Assembly (NCBI GenBank): GCA_043740435.1
Contig: JAYUCH010000066.1
Coordinates: 1-64,000 of the forward strand
DNA length: 64,000 nucleotides
DNA from: Pseudobdellovibrio sp043740435
Lineage (GTDB): Bacteria; Bdellovibrionota; Bdellovibrionia; Bdellovibrionales; Bdellovibrionaceae
Reading direction: 5' to 3'
How positions within the stretch are numbered: the first letter of the stretch is position 1; each line of letters begins with the position of its first letter. A program made the translations under genes and the position numbers. Below, piece after piece: positions 8,412 through 16,759 of this stretch. The notes beneath the pieces are model-generated. The model was not told the origin of the DNA and did not search any database. It saw only the letters and a program-made list of their open reading frames with translations.

Positions 8412-9365
8412 GTGAAACAAATTAGAAAAAGTAACATCAATAATGAGCCGCCACAAAAGGACGCAGCCCCCCAAAGGGGACTTGCGTCTTTATTCGTTAA
8501 AAAACCAAATGTTTTTCATTACCATGATTACGTTCAATATTTAAATGACTGGCTTAAGTTTCAAAAAAATAAGCAAAAAAATTTCTCGCTTCGAAAGTTG
8601 GCTGCAACGCAAGGAATTTCAATTGGCTATTTACCAACAATCCTAGCTGGAAAAAGGCCACTATCTTCAGACTCTTTGAAAAAATTATTACCCGCATTGC
8701 AATTTTCTAAAAGCGAGCAACAATTTTTCGAATGCATTCATTCCTTAGGTACAACTTCGTCCCAGACCGAGCGGATCGAATGTTTGCATCAAATGAAAAA
8801 ATACAGTGCCTACCGCGAACACTATCCAAACGAAAGTGAAGTTTATCGGTATTTAACTAAGTGGTTTTATTACACGATTCGTGAATTAGCAGCCGATCCT
8901 GAATTTAAGTTGGACGCAGCCTGGGTGCAAAGTCGTTTGCGTCAACACGTGCCACTGGCAGAAATTAAAGAAACGCTGAATTTTTTAGTTGAAAATAAAT
9001 ATATTGTCGTCAGTCCAACCGGGGCCGTGGCACCGCCTGAAAAACACTTAAGCTGCGAAGGTGGGATTTACAAAGTGGCTTTAACTGAATACCACCGCCA
9101 ACTTTTAAACTTAGCCGAAAAATCGATTGAAAATGCCACTTCCGATGAAAGACATTTAATCGGTCACACTTTTGCGATCTCAGAAAAACAGTTCGAGAAA
9201 ATTCGTGAACTGATAAAAGATGTGGTGACAAAGATTCAAGACATCACCGATAGCCCTGATGCCAATCCAAAAGATACCGTTTACCACATCGAAATGGCAT
9301 TATTTCCACTGACTCATTCAACTCATTCGAAGAATTCAATACCAAATAAGAAGGAAAAAAAATGA
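8412..9365 (+). CDS. TIGR02147/DUF4423 family protein, probable transcriptional regulator
   Basis: The 317-residue protein begins at a GTG. After about 35 variable residues comes the family's N-terminal HTH region (FHYHDYVQYLNDWL through FSLRKLAATQGISIGYLPTILAGKRPLS). The C-terminal DUF4423 domain follows, with ELAADPEFKLDAAWV, a YHRQLLNLAEKSIE segment, DERHLIGHTFAIS, and VYHIEMALFPLT near the end. Such proteins are frequent in Fibrobacter and Bdellovibrio and often stand beside exported proteins. A regulatory role is family-level inference. Its stop overlaps the next lipoprotein start as ATGA. The TTGATCAA boxes upstream of the cluster are candidate targets. Confidence 0.85.
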   Translation: MKQIRKSNINNEPPQKDAAPQRGLASLFVKKPNVFHYHDYVQYLNDWLKFQKNKQKNFSLRKLAATQGISIGYLPTILAGKRPLSSDSLKKLLPALQFSKSEQQFFECIHSLGTTSSQTERIECLHQMKKYSAYREHYPNESEVYRYLTKWFYYTIRELAADPEFKLDAAWVQSRLRQHVPLAEIKETLNFLVENKYIVVSPTGAVAPPEKHLSCEGGIYKVALTEYHRQLLNLAEKSIENATSDERHLIGHTFAISEKQFEKIRELIKDVVTKIQDITDSPDANPKDTVYHIEMALFPLTHSTHSKNSIPNKKEKK

Positions 9366-9535
9366 TACAAAGATTTAAAATGAAAGCAAATATTTTTCAA
9401 AAAACCGTTTTTATTTTTATACTGGCAATCAGTTTTCAGCTTTTGTTTGGATGTAAATCAAGCGCCGGCGGTTCAACCGGAGGGAATCCTTTAGATTCCT
9501 CTTTGCCGCTACAGATTTCGGCTGACGCTCAGTAA
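9362..9535 (+). CDS. Small lipoprotein (57 aa) ending in ADAQ
   Basis: The ATG at 9362 overlaps the regulator's stop codon and is preceded by AGAAGGA. The 57 residues hold a basic N-terminus, a hydrophobic core and the lipobox LFGC. The mature tail is Gly/Ser-rich and ends in QISADAQ. It is the second tiny lipoprotein of the cluster, with the same last residues as the 7171 gene, which suggests a conserved C-terminal function or recognition tag. No known family is recognised. Confidence 0.65.
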   Translation: MIQRFKMKANIFQKTVFIFILAISFQLLFGCKSSAGGSTGGNPLDSSLPLQISADAQ

Positions 9536-9556
9536 TCAACATGATAAATTAAAACC

Positions 9557-10651
9557 ATGACGGCAACATCTTTGAATCAACTTTATAAAAAACACGAACG
9601 CTGGATCCCCATCGTTTCATTTCTATTAGGATTTTTATTCGATATGCTGATGCTTAAGCGTATCGATGAATTGAATGTTATTATTCAGCAGGCCGTGTAT
9701 TTAGTCATCTCGGGGTATTTGATTGCGCTTGATGTGGCCGAACATACCGGTGGACAAATTCAGCCGCCAAAATTTTTAACTAAAATTTGGAAATACCGCG
9801 AATTTTTACTGCATTTCTTACTAGGCACTTTACTAAACAGTTACGCCATTTTTTATTTTAAAAGTGCATCCGCTTTGACTTCATTTTTTTTCATCGCATT
9901 ATTAATAGCCCTGTTAACTGTTAATGAATTCATGCATTTTGGAAAATCACAAATTCAAGTTCATATTGCCTTTTTAAGTTTGTGTTTGATTTCTTATTTT
10001 GTTTCGCTAACACCCACACTGATGGGCTTTATTGGAACAATTCCATTTGCAATTGCGATGCTGATTTCACTGGTTGTTTTTTTCGTCTACACAAACATTT
10101 TAAAATCTAAATTGCTTTTACAACCAAGACTTATAAAAACTCACTTCTTGTATCCCTTTATTTTGATTCAAATCATTTTTATTACATTGTATTTTTCGCA
10201 TGTCATTCCGCCAGTTCCCCTGTCTGTAAAATACATGGGAATTTTTCACGCGGTTGAAAAAACAGAAGGCCACTATGAATTGGCTTTCACCCGTCCCGAC
10301 TGGGAATTTTGGCAAAATGGAGATCAAACTTTTTATGCCAGGCCCGGCGATGTAATTCATTGTTATGCGCAAGTCTTTTCACCCACACGCTTTAAAGATC
10401 AATTGCAAGTGCGCTGGCTTTTTTATGATGAACGTCGTGGGTGGAGCTCTTCAAATGCCATTCCGATTGCGGTTCTTGGGGGCCGCGAAGAAGGCTACCG
10501 TATTGTAACCAAGAAAAATAATTTTCAGCCAGGTCAGTGGCGCGTGCAAGTTGAAACGATCGATGGTCACGAAATCGGACGAATTACATTTAAGGTCATT
10601 GCTGACACCAATACTGACGAGCGTGAATTTCATAAATTGATCAAAGATTAG
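9557..10651 (+). CDS. Polytopic membrane protein with C-terminal DUF2914 domain
   Basis: Residues 1-215 carry about seven hydrophobic segments, so the N-terminal half is an integral inner-membrane domain. Residues 225-350 form a soluble domain of DUF2914 type. It includes VHCYAQV-like strands, RWLFYDERRGWSSS and QPGQWRVQVETIDGHEIGRITFKV, the family's characteristic GxWxVxVxxxDGxxxG end. The soluble part probably faces the periplasm. Function is unknown for the family. It lies 22 bases after the small lipoprotein and is likely the last gene of the cluster. Confidence 0.8.
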   Translation: MTATSLNQLYKKHERWIPIVSFLLGFLFDMLMLKRIDELNVIIQQAVYLVISGYLIALDVAEHTGGQIQPPKFLTKIWKYREFLLHFLLGTLLNSYAIFYFKSASALTSFFFIALLIALLTVNEFMHFGKSQIQVHIAFLSLCLISYFVSLTPTLMGFIGTIPFAIAMLISLVVFFVYTNILKSKLLLQPRLIKTHFLYPFILIQIIFITLYFSHVIPPVPLSVKYMGIFHAVEKTEGHYELAFTRPDWEFWQNGDQTFYARPGDVIHCYAQVFSPTRFKDQLQVRWLFYDERRGWSSSNAIPIAVLGGREEGYRIVTKKNNFQPGQWRVQVETIDGHEIGRITFKVIADTNTDEREFHKLIKD

Positions 10652-10670
10652 AAAAAAACTTTACGCGGAT

Positions 10671-10838
10671 GTGTCCTTAAGTCCGTGTGCAACAAATTCC
10701 ATCAATTCAAAAATTACTAATTTATCTGAAGCCTCTTCGCAAAATACAAAACTAGCCGCTGAAACTTTAAGTTCAGCCCAGCTAGTTGACAGCATCGCGC
10801 TTGTATTAAAGAACTTAGTTAGTAAAGCTGAAGTTTAA
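10671..10838 (+). pseudogene. Possible remnant of a methyl-accepting chemotaxis protein C-terminus
   Basis: A 55-codon frame from a GTG without ribosome binding site encodes a sequence whose heptads resemble the last helix of MCP signalling domains. The clearest part is TNLSEASSQNTKLAAETLSS followed by leucine-spaced residues ending in LKNLVSKAEV. The motif SxQNxxxAxE is usual for that region. Nothing MCP-like precedes it, because the intact DUF2914 gene ends 20 bases earlier. It is either a fragment left by deletion or a chance coiled-coil-like frame. Confidence 0.3.
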
Positions 10839-11051
10839 TTAATATTATCACACGCACACAGTTGTAACGCCGTAAGCGGGGAATTTTTTCCCGTCCAGTT
10901 CAGGTTCTGCCAGTCATCAAATCAATAAAAGTAAAAATAGACATATTATCAAGCAAAATAAACTGGATAGCATTTTGCTATGTTGCCGTTGCACAGCACA
11001 TTAAAAATAAATCGTGCAATCAATAACCCAAGTATTCGGAAAGGAATATAA

Positions 11052-11789
11052 ATGAGAAAAATAAATATTTTAAAACCCATCGGAGTTCTTGCAATCGCTG
11101 CAACATTACTTACGACACAAAGCACTTTCGCCGGAGACCCAAGCGGGACTGGCACTGGTGATGGTGGCAATGGTTCGTCAGAGGTGCTTGCTGCAAAACT
11201 AAATGCAAAAAATTCTAAGGAAAACTTATCAGGTCACCAGCGTGGAACCGCTGTGATTCGCATTAAAGGCGACCGCATCACCGCAGAAATTCACGCGACT
11301 GGATTAGATCCATCGATAATGCATATGGCCCACATTCATAAAGGGGATCACTGCCCATCACAAGTCAGCGATGATGCAAACCACGACGGAATTCTTGATG
11401 TCATCGAAGGACTACCCGCTTACGGACCTGTGCTTGTTAACTTTGGCGCAAACATCAGTTCATTAGCAAAATCAGCAATGGGCGGAACGCCAATGGCCAA
11501 CGCTGCAGGCGTCGTTCATTATAAAGGATCAGGATCTTACTCATCATTAGTCAATGATCTTCACAACCGAGCTGCCATGGCACCTGGAACTGGTATCGCA
11601 AAACTTGCACCCGGCGAAGATTTTATGCCGCAAATGGGTGTCATCGTTGTACACGGAATTCGCGCAAGCAAAGCACTTCCTGCAGGAACTCAAACATTGA
11701 CTGGTTCATCACCCCAAATGAGTTTACCGGTACTTTGTGGTCGATTGCACCGAACATCTGCGGGTCATTTTGTTACAGAGCTTGAATAA
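11052..11789 (+). CDS. Exported CHRD-like protein with His-rich motif and EF-hand-like loop
   Basis: The 245-residue protein has a signal peptide (cleavage after STFAG), then a Gly/Asp-rich linker. The next domain has strands like those of CHRD proteins: RGTAVIRIKGDRITAEIHATGL and MHMAHIHKGDHC. The His cluster could bind metal. DDANHDGILDVIEG matches a DxNxDGxxDxxE calcium-binding loop. Later Cys-containing strands (LPVLCGRLHR) may pair with HC. It is probably periplasmic or secreted. CHRD assignment is by pattern only, and the function is unknown. AAAGGAATATAA precedes the ATG. Confidence 0.65.
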   Translation: MRKINILKPIGVLAIAATLLTTQSTFAGDPSGTGTGDGGNGSSEVLAAKLNAKNSKENLSGHQRGTAVIRIKGDRITAEIHATGLDPSIMHMAHIHKGDHCPSQVSDDANHDGILDVIEGLPAYGPVLVNFGANISSLAKSAMGGTPMANAAGVVHYKGSGSYSSLVNDLHNRAAMAPGTGIAKLAPGEDFMPQMGVIVVHGIRASKALPAGTQTLTGSSPQMSLPVLCGRLHRTSAGHFVTELE

Positions 11790-11818
11790 TTAATTAGTAA
11801 TACCTAAATCTTAGAAGG

Positions 11819-11858
11819 CTTAAGTCTCTTTAGAGTTATACCCCCAAAGAGACTTAAG
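11819..11858. terminator. Perfect 13-bp inverted repeat between convergent genes
   Basis: Arms CTTAAGTCTCTTT and AAAGAGACTTAAG flank a 14-base loop that includes CCCCC. The repeat lies between the ends of the CHRD-like gene and the convergent SDR gene, which suggests a shared terminator. There is no run of T on either strand, so it would be an atypical one. Confidence 0.5.
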
Positions 11859-11924
11859 ATATTATGCAAGAGCAAGTTGAATTGATTTCAGAAACGGATT
11901 TTGAAGCTGCAATCTAATTTATAT

Positions 11925-12644
11925 CTAAGCTTGCAGAGCCTCTAATACATATGCAGGTAAAATCTGCATCAACAATCCCACAAACCACCATCGCCGGCTG
12001 ATGTAAGCTACCCTTTTTTGTCGGTCCATAGCTGATACGATTTGCATAGCTGCTTTTTCTGCTGAGCACATCCAAAATGTTCCGCCTGACATTTTTGTTT
12101 GCACGAAACCTGGCCGAATATCGACAAGTTTAATATAAAGATTCTGCGCCTTAATTTTTGGGCGTAAGGCTTGTATTAAATTTTGCAAATACCCTTTCGA
12201 GGCACTGTAAACCGGTGCAGCCCTTAGTCCTACCAGCCCGGCAATCGACGTATTAACGGCAATCGTTCCAGAAATTTTTTCAGTCGAATAATAACTGTGT
12301 GCAGCCATAAGCAGATTTGTAGTGCCAGCGATATTCGTATTAATTAAATTCATTTCCTGATTCCAGTCTTTAAAAGAAGGGTCTGTAGCAATTCCAGAAT
12401 TTAAAAAAATAACGTCAACGGATCCCAAAATTTTATGAGCGGTTGCAATCATATCCGTTCCTTTAAAAGAACAGATATCATAGTAATGAACATAAAGTTT
12501 TTCGGGATAATTCATTTTAAGATTCTGCAAATCTTGCAAGTTTCTGCCGACAGCAAGGACTGTGTTTCCGCGGCTTAGAAGTTTTTTTGTGACAGCTAAT
12601 CCGATGCCTGACGTGGCACCTATGATTAAATAATTTTTATTCAT
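11925..12644 (-). CDS. Short-chain dehydrogenase/reductase (SDR) family oxidoreductase
   Basis: The 239-residue protein has the classical SDR features. The cofactor loop is GATSGIG at residues 9-15, and the NAG equivalent is NSGIA. The catalytic Ser lies in NTSIAG and the YxxxK pair in YSASKGY. The RPGFVQTKMS segment completes the fold. The substrate is undetermined. The C-terminal hydrophobic stretch (WWFVGLLMQILPAYVLEAL) may bind membrane, as in some DltE/YbbO-like SDRs. The start directly abuts the stop of the upstream exported-protein gene, so the two are likely cotranscribed. Confidence 0.9.
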   Translation of the reverse strand: MNKNYLIIGATSGIGLAVTKKLLSRGNTVLAVGRNLQDLQNLKMNYPEKLYVHYYDICSFKGTDMIATAHKILGSVDVIFLNSGIATDPSFKDWNQEMNLINTNIAGTTNLLMAAHSYYSTEKISGTIAVNTSIAGLVGLRAAPVYSASKGYLQNLIQALRPKIKAQNLYIKLVDIRPGFVQTKMSGGTFWMCSAEKAAMQIVSAMDRQKRVAYISRRWWFVGLLMQILPAYVLEALQA

Positions 12645-13952
12645 TTATTTCTTCAGTCCTTCATTTCTATATTGCGTTAAAACATTTTGCTCGCTAGCTT
12701 CACGATTTTGCCAAAAATGATCTAACCATTTTCGCGCTTTTAAAGTATTTTTGATGATACTTTTGTAGTTTGCAGTTTGTCCACTGATCTCTAACTGAAA
12801 GATCAAAGCAAATGAGATATAATCTTGGCTTCGCTGGCGCCGAGTCCACAAAGAGGGAATCAGCGGAAAGCCACGATCATGATGGAAATTAAATGCCATT
12901 AAATCGACGGCTTCGCGTAAATTACTATCAGCAATTAAATTTATTTCCTGGGTCAATTCATAGTACCATTGATCTTGTAAACGATCGAGTTCGTGCAACT
13001 GGATTTCACTGAAATCAAATCGCCCGCGGTAAATTTCGGTTTCGAAGTTCTTGCTGGATTCATGACGAATATCATGCATCCAGAAGTCGCCAGAGGGTCG
13101 TTTAAAACCATCAGCTTCGACGGACTCTGCTGTTAAACCAATGATATTTATTTCTTTCGACATGAGTCGCATCAACACGTCCCGTTCGATCGGAACAGCA
13201 CTGGGCACAAACACAGTCTGCAAAAAGTTTTGATCTGAAAAAGCAGAAGCAAATTGCTTTTCTGCGACTCGAAACCCTTCAATAGCTGACTTCTTTTGAA
13301 AAATTTCAAATTTTCTGTTTTGAAAAAGGCTGTATTCTTTTGCCATAGAAAGCTGTTGATACCCTTGAAAAAATCGGTCAACTTGCAAAAATATTCGTGT
13401 CGATAGCTTATCAGTCCGATTTTCAAAATGGCCAAAAGCACGCGAAAAATAATACGTGTACTCGATCGTTTGCTGATAAGAGATATTGTTCAACTTTAAA
13501 ATCACGTCGGCCTCTAGCAGCAGTTCGCTAAAGTATTTTTCAGCTATTTTTAGCTCAAGGATTGAACCCCCTTGCCTGGACCGAAGCAGCGGAGTAAGAA
13601 AATTAGACTTTTTGAATTTATCTTCCATTTGCAAACGAGTTTGCCGGATTTCATTTAATTTTTGCTGTAAGTTAAACTGAGCGTACTGAACCGCAGGAAG
13701 TCCAATTTCATTATAATTAAAGCCGTATGGATTTTCAGGATGAATTGTTTTTTCCTGAATAAACCGAGCTCGCATTAATTTTAAAAATTGATTTGGATCA
13801 CTCAGAACAAACTGCAGGCCAGGATACTTTTGTTCTAACTGTTGATTGATCATGAGGCTATGATTTTGAAAAATCTCACGACATAAAGGCGCACCGAAAG
13901 AAAGTGCAGGCAAAAATAAGATAAAAATAATATAAAAATGTCTAAGTCTCAC
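12645..13952 (-). CDS. Exported protein of unknown function (435 aa)
   Basis: The frame opens at GTG 13952 with a signal peptide (cleavage after LSFGA). The mature protein is mostly predicted helical, rich in Gln, Phe and charged residues. Notable motifs are SGDFWMHDIRHESSKNF, LHELDRLQDQWYYEL and FNFHHDRGFPLIP. The HD/HH pairs could suggest metal-binding helices, but no known family was recognised. It is tightly coupled to the downstream SDR gene (no gap). Its partner role is unknown. Confidence 0.7.
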   Translation of the reverse strand: MRLRHFYIIFILFLPALSFGAPLCREIFQNHSLMINQQLEQKYPGLQFVLSDPNQFLKLMRARFIQEKTIHPENPYGFNYNEIGLPAVQYAQFNLQQKLNEIRQTRLQMEDKFKKSNFLTPLLRSRQGGSILELKIAEKYFSELLLEADVILKLNNISYQQTIEYTYYFSRAFGHFENRTDKLSTRIFLQVDRFFQGYQQLSMAKEYSLFQNRKFEIFQKKSAIEGFRVAEKQFASAFSDQNFLQTVFVPSAVPIERDVLMRLMSKEINIIGLTAESVEADGFKRPSGDFWMHDIRHESSKNFETEIYRGRFDFSEIQLHELDRLQDQWYYELTQEINLIADSNLREAVDLMAFNFHHDRGFPLIPSLWTRRQRSQDYISFALIFQLEISGQTANYKSIIKNTLKARKWLDHFWQNREASEQNVLTQYRNEGLKK

Positions 13953-14106
13953 GTAGGTTACTACAGCAATCCCCTGGCCAATCGATTTGATTCGGAATGA
14001 GACACTTCAAAAATGTTCGAAAATATATGTGCTTTTAAATCAAAAAGCTTTGGAACGACGATATTTGGAAATCATCAAGCGTAAAGTCCATGGAAATTGG
14101 ATTTAT

Positions 14107-14133
14107 CGGCACAAGTCTCGAAACTTTGTGCCG
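14107..14133. repeat. Hairpin downstream of the SIMPL gene
   Basis: CGGCACAA and TTGTGCCG form a perfect 8-bp stem about 25 bases beyond the stop of the minus-strand SIMPL gene. On that strand a run of eight T lies before, not after, the hairpin, so it is not a textbook terminator. It may still end transcription or protect the mRNA end. Confidence 0.4.
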
Positions 14134-14157
14134 CCGTAAAAAAAATTATTACTGGGA

Positions 14158-14898
14158 TTACTGTGTGGTCACGTTGAAAGTAAATTGCCGAGCTAACTTC
14201 AAAGACACTTTGCCAAGACTGACCCCACTGGTATCGCCCTCAGCATCGACACGGTCATAAACAATTTGTCCTGACTTGTTGGCTGTGGTCGTGACACGGC
14301 TTAATTCAATCGTAGGATTGTTCATCCCTTCACTTAATACTCTAACTTGGCGAAGTGCATTTGCATGGGCCCGCTGTAAAGCAAGATCACTCATTTTATC
14401 CCACGTGTCGGCAAAAACTCCTGGAATTGGTGCAGAAAGCGATATCGTTAGATGCTCGACATTTAAATCAATATTCGATTTTATTTTCTGATTAAGACCT
14501 AATAAACCATCTTGCAGTTCTGCCAATAGCTGCAAGTTATTGAGTTTGAATTGAATTGCAGTTGTTGATGTCCAACTGTGATCTGCATCACAAATAATAA
14601 CCTGCCGCCCATCAACATAAAAGGTTTTAACCGCTTGAATATTTGCATCCGGTGAAACAGCAAGCTGATCTGGAATATTAGTTTTATATTTTTCTAGTAC
14701 CGCGACTGCTTTTTGTGAAAGCTGATCCACGTCTTGCCGGGCACTTAATGCCGATGTATGACATTCAGATGCTACTGTGATGTTAACACGTATAAATTCT
14801 GCCGGCATTGAGGCCGTACCTTCACCGATGATTTCAAATCGACCTGCCATGGCTGCAGCCGAAAAAAATAAACCTAAAACGAATAATCCTGTTTTCAT
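14158..14898 (-). CDS. SIMPL (DUF541) domain periplasmic protein
   Basis: The mature protein starts GRFEIIGEGTASMPAEFIRV, the standard opening of SIMPL/DUF541 domains. It keeps the family pattern of alternating strands and helices (ALSARQDVDQL, WTSTTAIQFKL, and a helix ending ALRQVRVLSEGM). A signal peptide precedes it (MKTGLFVL...AMAG). I chose ATG 14898, which has GGGGTG at good spacing. An in-frame ATG at 14928, also with AGGGG, would add ten residues. Members include E. coli YggE, linked to oxidative stress, but the molecular function is unknown. The gene is divergent from a LysR regulator. Confidence 0.85.
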   Translation of the reverse strand: MKTGLFVLGLFFSAAAMAGRFEIIGEGTASMPAEFIRVNITVASECHTSALSARQDVDQLSQKAVAVLEKYKTNIPDQLAVSPDANIQAVKTFYVDGRQVIICDADHSWTSTTAIQFKLNNLQLLAELQDGLLGLNQKIKSNIDLNVEHLTISLSAPIPGVFADTWDKMSDLALQRAHANALRQVRVLSEGMNNPTIELSRVTTTANKSGQIVYDRVDAEGDTSGVSLGKVSLKLARQFTFNVTTQ

Positions 14899-14978
14899 AA
14901 ACACCCCTATTATTAAAGTCTTTTGCATTGAATACCCCTTGCATTCAACTTAACAACACCATTACGGCATTTAGATTC

Positions 14979-14996
14979 ATTAATATAATTATTAAT
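14979..14996. promoter_or_regulatory. Candidate LysR-type binding site in divergent promoter region
   Basis: The palindrome ATTAAT-N6-ATTAAT lies midway between the divergent SIMPL and LysR genes. Further ATTAA/TTAAT words and a repeated TTTAGATTC flank it. LysR proteins usually bind AT-rich T-N11-A palindromes in such divergent regions. In AT-rich DNA chance matches are common. Confidence 0.35.
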
Positions 14997-15057
14997 TAAG
15001 ACTGTTATCATTAACAATATTAATGATTTTAGATTCGTTTTGTCGTAAACATTAATA

Positions 15058-15900
15058 ATGATAAATCAAACTGACCTTAAATACTTTTTAGAGCTAACTA
15101 AAACTTTGCATGTTTCCCGTGCCGCCGAGCGCCTTGGGGTGACTCAGCCCACCCTAAGCCATTGCTTAAAACGTTTAGAAGCTGAAATAAAGACTCCCCT
15201 ATTTCTACGCAGTAAAAAAGGGCTTACACTAACCAGCGCTGGTCAACGCATGGCTGAACAAACAACTCAGCTTATTCAAAAATGGCAAGATGTTTTAGTT
15301 GCAACTCAGAACGAAGTGCAAAAAGCTTCGGGCACTATTCGACTTGGCTGCCATTCTGCGGTCGCGCAGTACACACTACCGAATTTTCTAACTGATTTCT
15401 TAAAAAAGTATTCTGAAGTTACTTTTAGTTTTACTCATGGCTTATCCAGACACATGGTTGAAGATGTCATCAGCCAAAAATTGGATCTTGCCTTTGTTAT
15501 TAATCCGGTAGCCCATCCAGATTTAATCATTAAAGAAGTTTCAAAAGACCGCGTTAGTTTATGGAAAACTAAAAACTGTATAAATACCGATGTGCTGATC
15601 GTGGAACCCAGTTTGTTGCAAACTCAAAATATCTTACAAAAACTCAAGAAAAAAAATATTTATTTCACCCGAGTCATTGAGTCTTCAAGTTTAGAAGTCA
15701 TCGCACAACTTGTTCACAGCGGCGCTGGCTGTGCGATTTTACCCGAGCGTGTGGTTAAAATAACTAAAGACCAAAATATTCAACAAGTTAAAGATGCACC
15801 CGAGTTCCACGACCGAATGTGCGTCATTTTTAAATCTGAATTTCGTAAGTCTATGCGCGGCCAAATACTTATCGAGACCATCACTAAAAAATTGAGATAA
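15058..15900 (+). CDS. LysR-family transcriptional regulator
   Basis: The 280-residue protein starts with a typical LysR winged HTH (DLKYFLELTKTLHVSRAAER, VTQPTLSHCLKRLE, PLFLRSKKGLTLTSAG). A substrate-binding domain follows, opening with GTIRLGCHSAVAQYTLP. SGAGCAILPERVV near residue 240 is the conserved end of that domain. It should be a cytoplasmic, ligand-responsive activator or repressor. Its divergent neighbour, the SIMPL gene, is the first candidate target. The ATG has no clear ribosome binding site. The C-terminal domain is somewhat short. Confidence 0.92.
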   Translation: MINQTDLKYFLELTKTLHVSRAAERLGVTQPTLSHCLKRLEAEIKTPLFLRSKKGLTLTSAGQRMAEQTTQLIQKWQDVLVATQNEVQKASGTIRLGCHSAVAQYTLPNFLTDFLKKYSEVTFSFTHGLSRHMVEDVISQKLDLAFVINPVAHPDLIIKEVSKDRVSLWKTKNCINTDVLIVEPSLLQTQNILQKLKKKNIYFTRVIESSSLEVIAQLVHSGAGCAILPERVVKITKDQNIQQVKDAPEFHDRMCVIFKSEFRKSMRGQILIETITKKLR

Positions 15901-15966
15901 TTAAACCGACTTCGAAGTCTTGTTGTGATAAATTATGTCTTGTAATACGAAATTTTGGAGCTACAC

Positions 15967-16374
15967 GTGAAAGCCAGCAGTAAATTTACAATTGCAAAGT
16001 GGGATGAAAATCCTTACCAAATAATTTCCGATAATAAAAAACTTACCAAAGCTGCAGTTAATTTTAAAATTCAGGGTGATATCGAAGGTTTAGCCGCGGC
16101 AGAATGGCTGATGTTTTATAAAAATTTTGATGCAAAAAATCCAATGATCGGAGCAGCCATCTATGTTGGCTTGATTCGTATTGAAGCGAAGCTCATTGGT
16201 AAATCAGGCAGTTTTGTTCTTGAAGATAAAGGATTTTTTGAAGCTGGCGTTGCAAAATCAACTTTAGAAATTTGTCCCGATTCTGGAACTGGCGAATTAG
16301 CCGGTATTTCAGGCCGTGGACACCTGATAGCAACCCATAATGATTGCACACTGGAACTTGAATATTTGATCTAG
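15967..16374 (+). CDS. DUF3224 domain protein
   Basis: From GTG 15967, with TTTTGGAG six bases upstream, the frame gives 135 residues. A TTG four codons earlier would overlap that ribosome binding site and is rejected. The product has FTIAKWDENPY at the start, GDIEGLAAAEWLMFY, AAIYVGLIRIEAKLIGKSGSF, and a C-terminal SGTGELAGISGRG motif. This is the pattern of the small beta-barrel DUF3224 family (allene oxide cyclase-like fold). It is cytoplasmic and its function is unknown. It is probably monocistronic. Confidence 0.8.
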   Translation: MKASSKFTIAKWDENPYQIISDNKKLTKAAVNFKIQGDIEGLAAAEWLMFYKNFDAKNPMIGAAIYVGLIRIEAKLIGKSGSFVLEDKGFFEAGVAKSTLEICPDSGTGELAGISGRGHLIATHNDCTLELEYLI

Positions 16375-16412
16375 TTACCACAACGAAAACACCAATCTAA
16401 TTTAAGATGCTC

Positions 16413-16673
16413 TTAATTTGAAGTTGCAGACGCATGAACGATAAGCTGTGATTTGTAGCCCCAAGATTCGCTTTCGAAAATTGAACCTGAACCGCCAAAC
16501 TCAGCGACTTGTCTGCTATCACCCCGAAAAATCAAACTTATCTTCGGATCAAAAAACAACCCATAAGACTGAAAAAGCTTATGATTAGATTCTACATTGA
16601 AAATTACCTCAGCTTGGGAGTATGAAAATAAAAACATCAAGATTGCAAAGATCGTAATTCTATACAATTTCAT
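16413..16673 (-). CDS. Small exported protein of unknown function
   Basis: The 86-residue frame begins with a clean signal peptide (basic KLYR, hydrophobic core, cleavage after SQA). The 65-residue mature part includes FNVESNHKLFQSYGLFFDP and ends in HASATSN. It lacks Cys and shows no known motif. The signal peptide is the main evidence for reality. The neighbouring genes are unrelated and it is convergent with the DUF3224 gene. Confidence 0.5.
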   Translation of the reverse strand: MKLYRITIFAILMFLFSYSQAEVIFNVESNHKLFQSYGLFFDPKISLIFRGDSRQVAEFGGSGSIFESESWGYKSQLIVHASATSN

Positions 16674-16759
16674 TTTATGACCTATTTATGGAAAGTGTGA
16701 TTTATCATAACCCGCACCACAACAATAAATTAAACTTCAAAACAAATGCAATTGAAGTT

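Noticed and set aside
10876..10893. GGGAA-TTTT-TTCCC hairpin after the DUF2914 cluster as terminator
   Set aside because: The stem is only five pairs and no T-run follows.
11864..11917. 17-codon frame after the CHRD-like gene
   Set aside because: It is too short, has no ribosome binding site and lies next to the hairpin.
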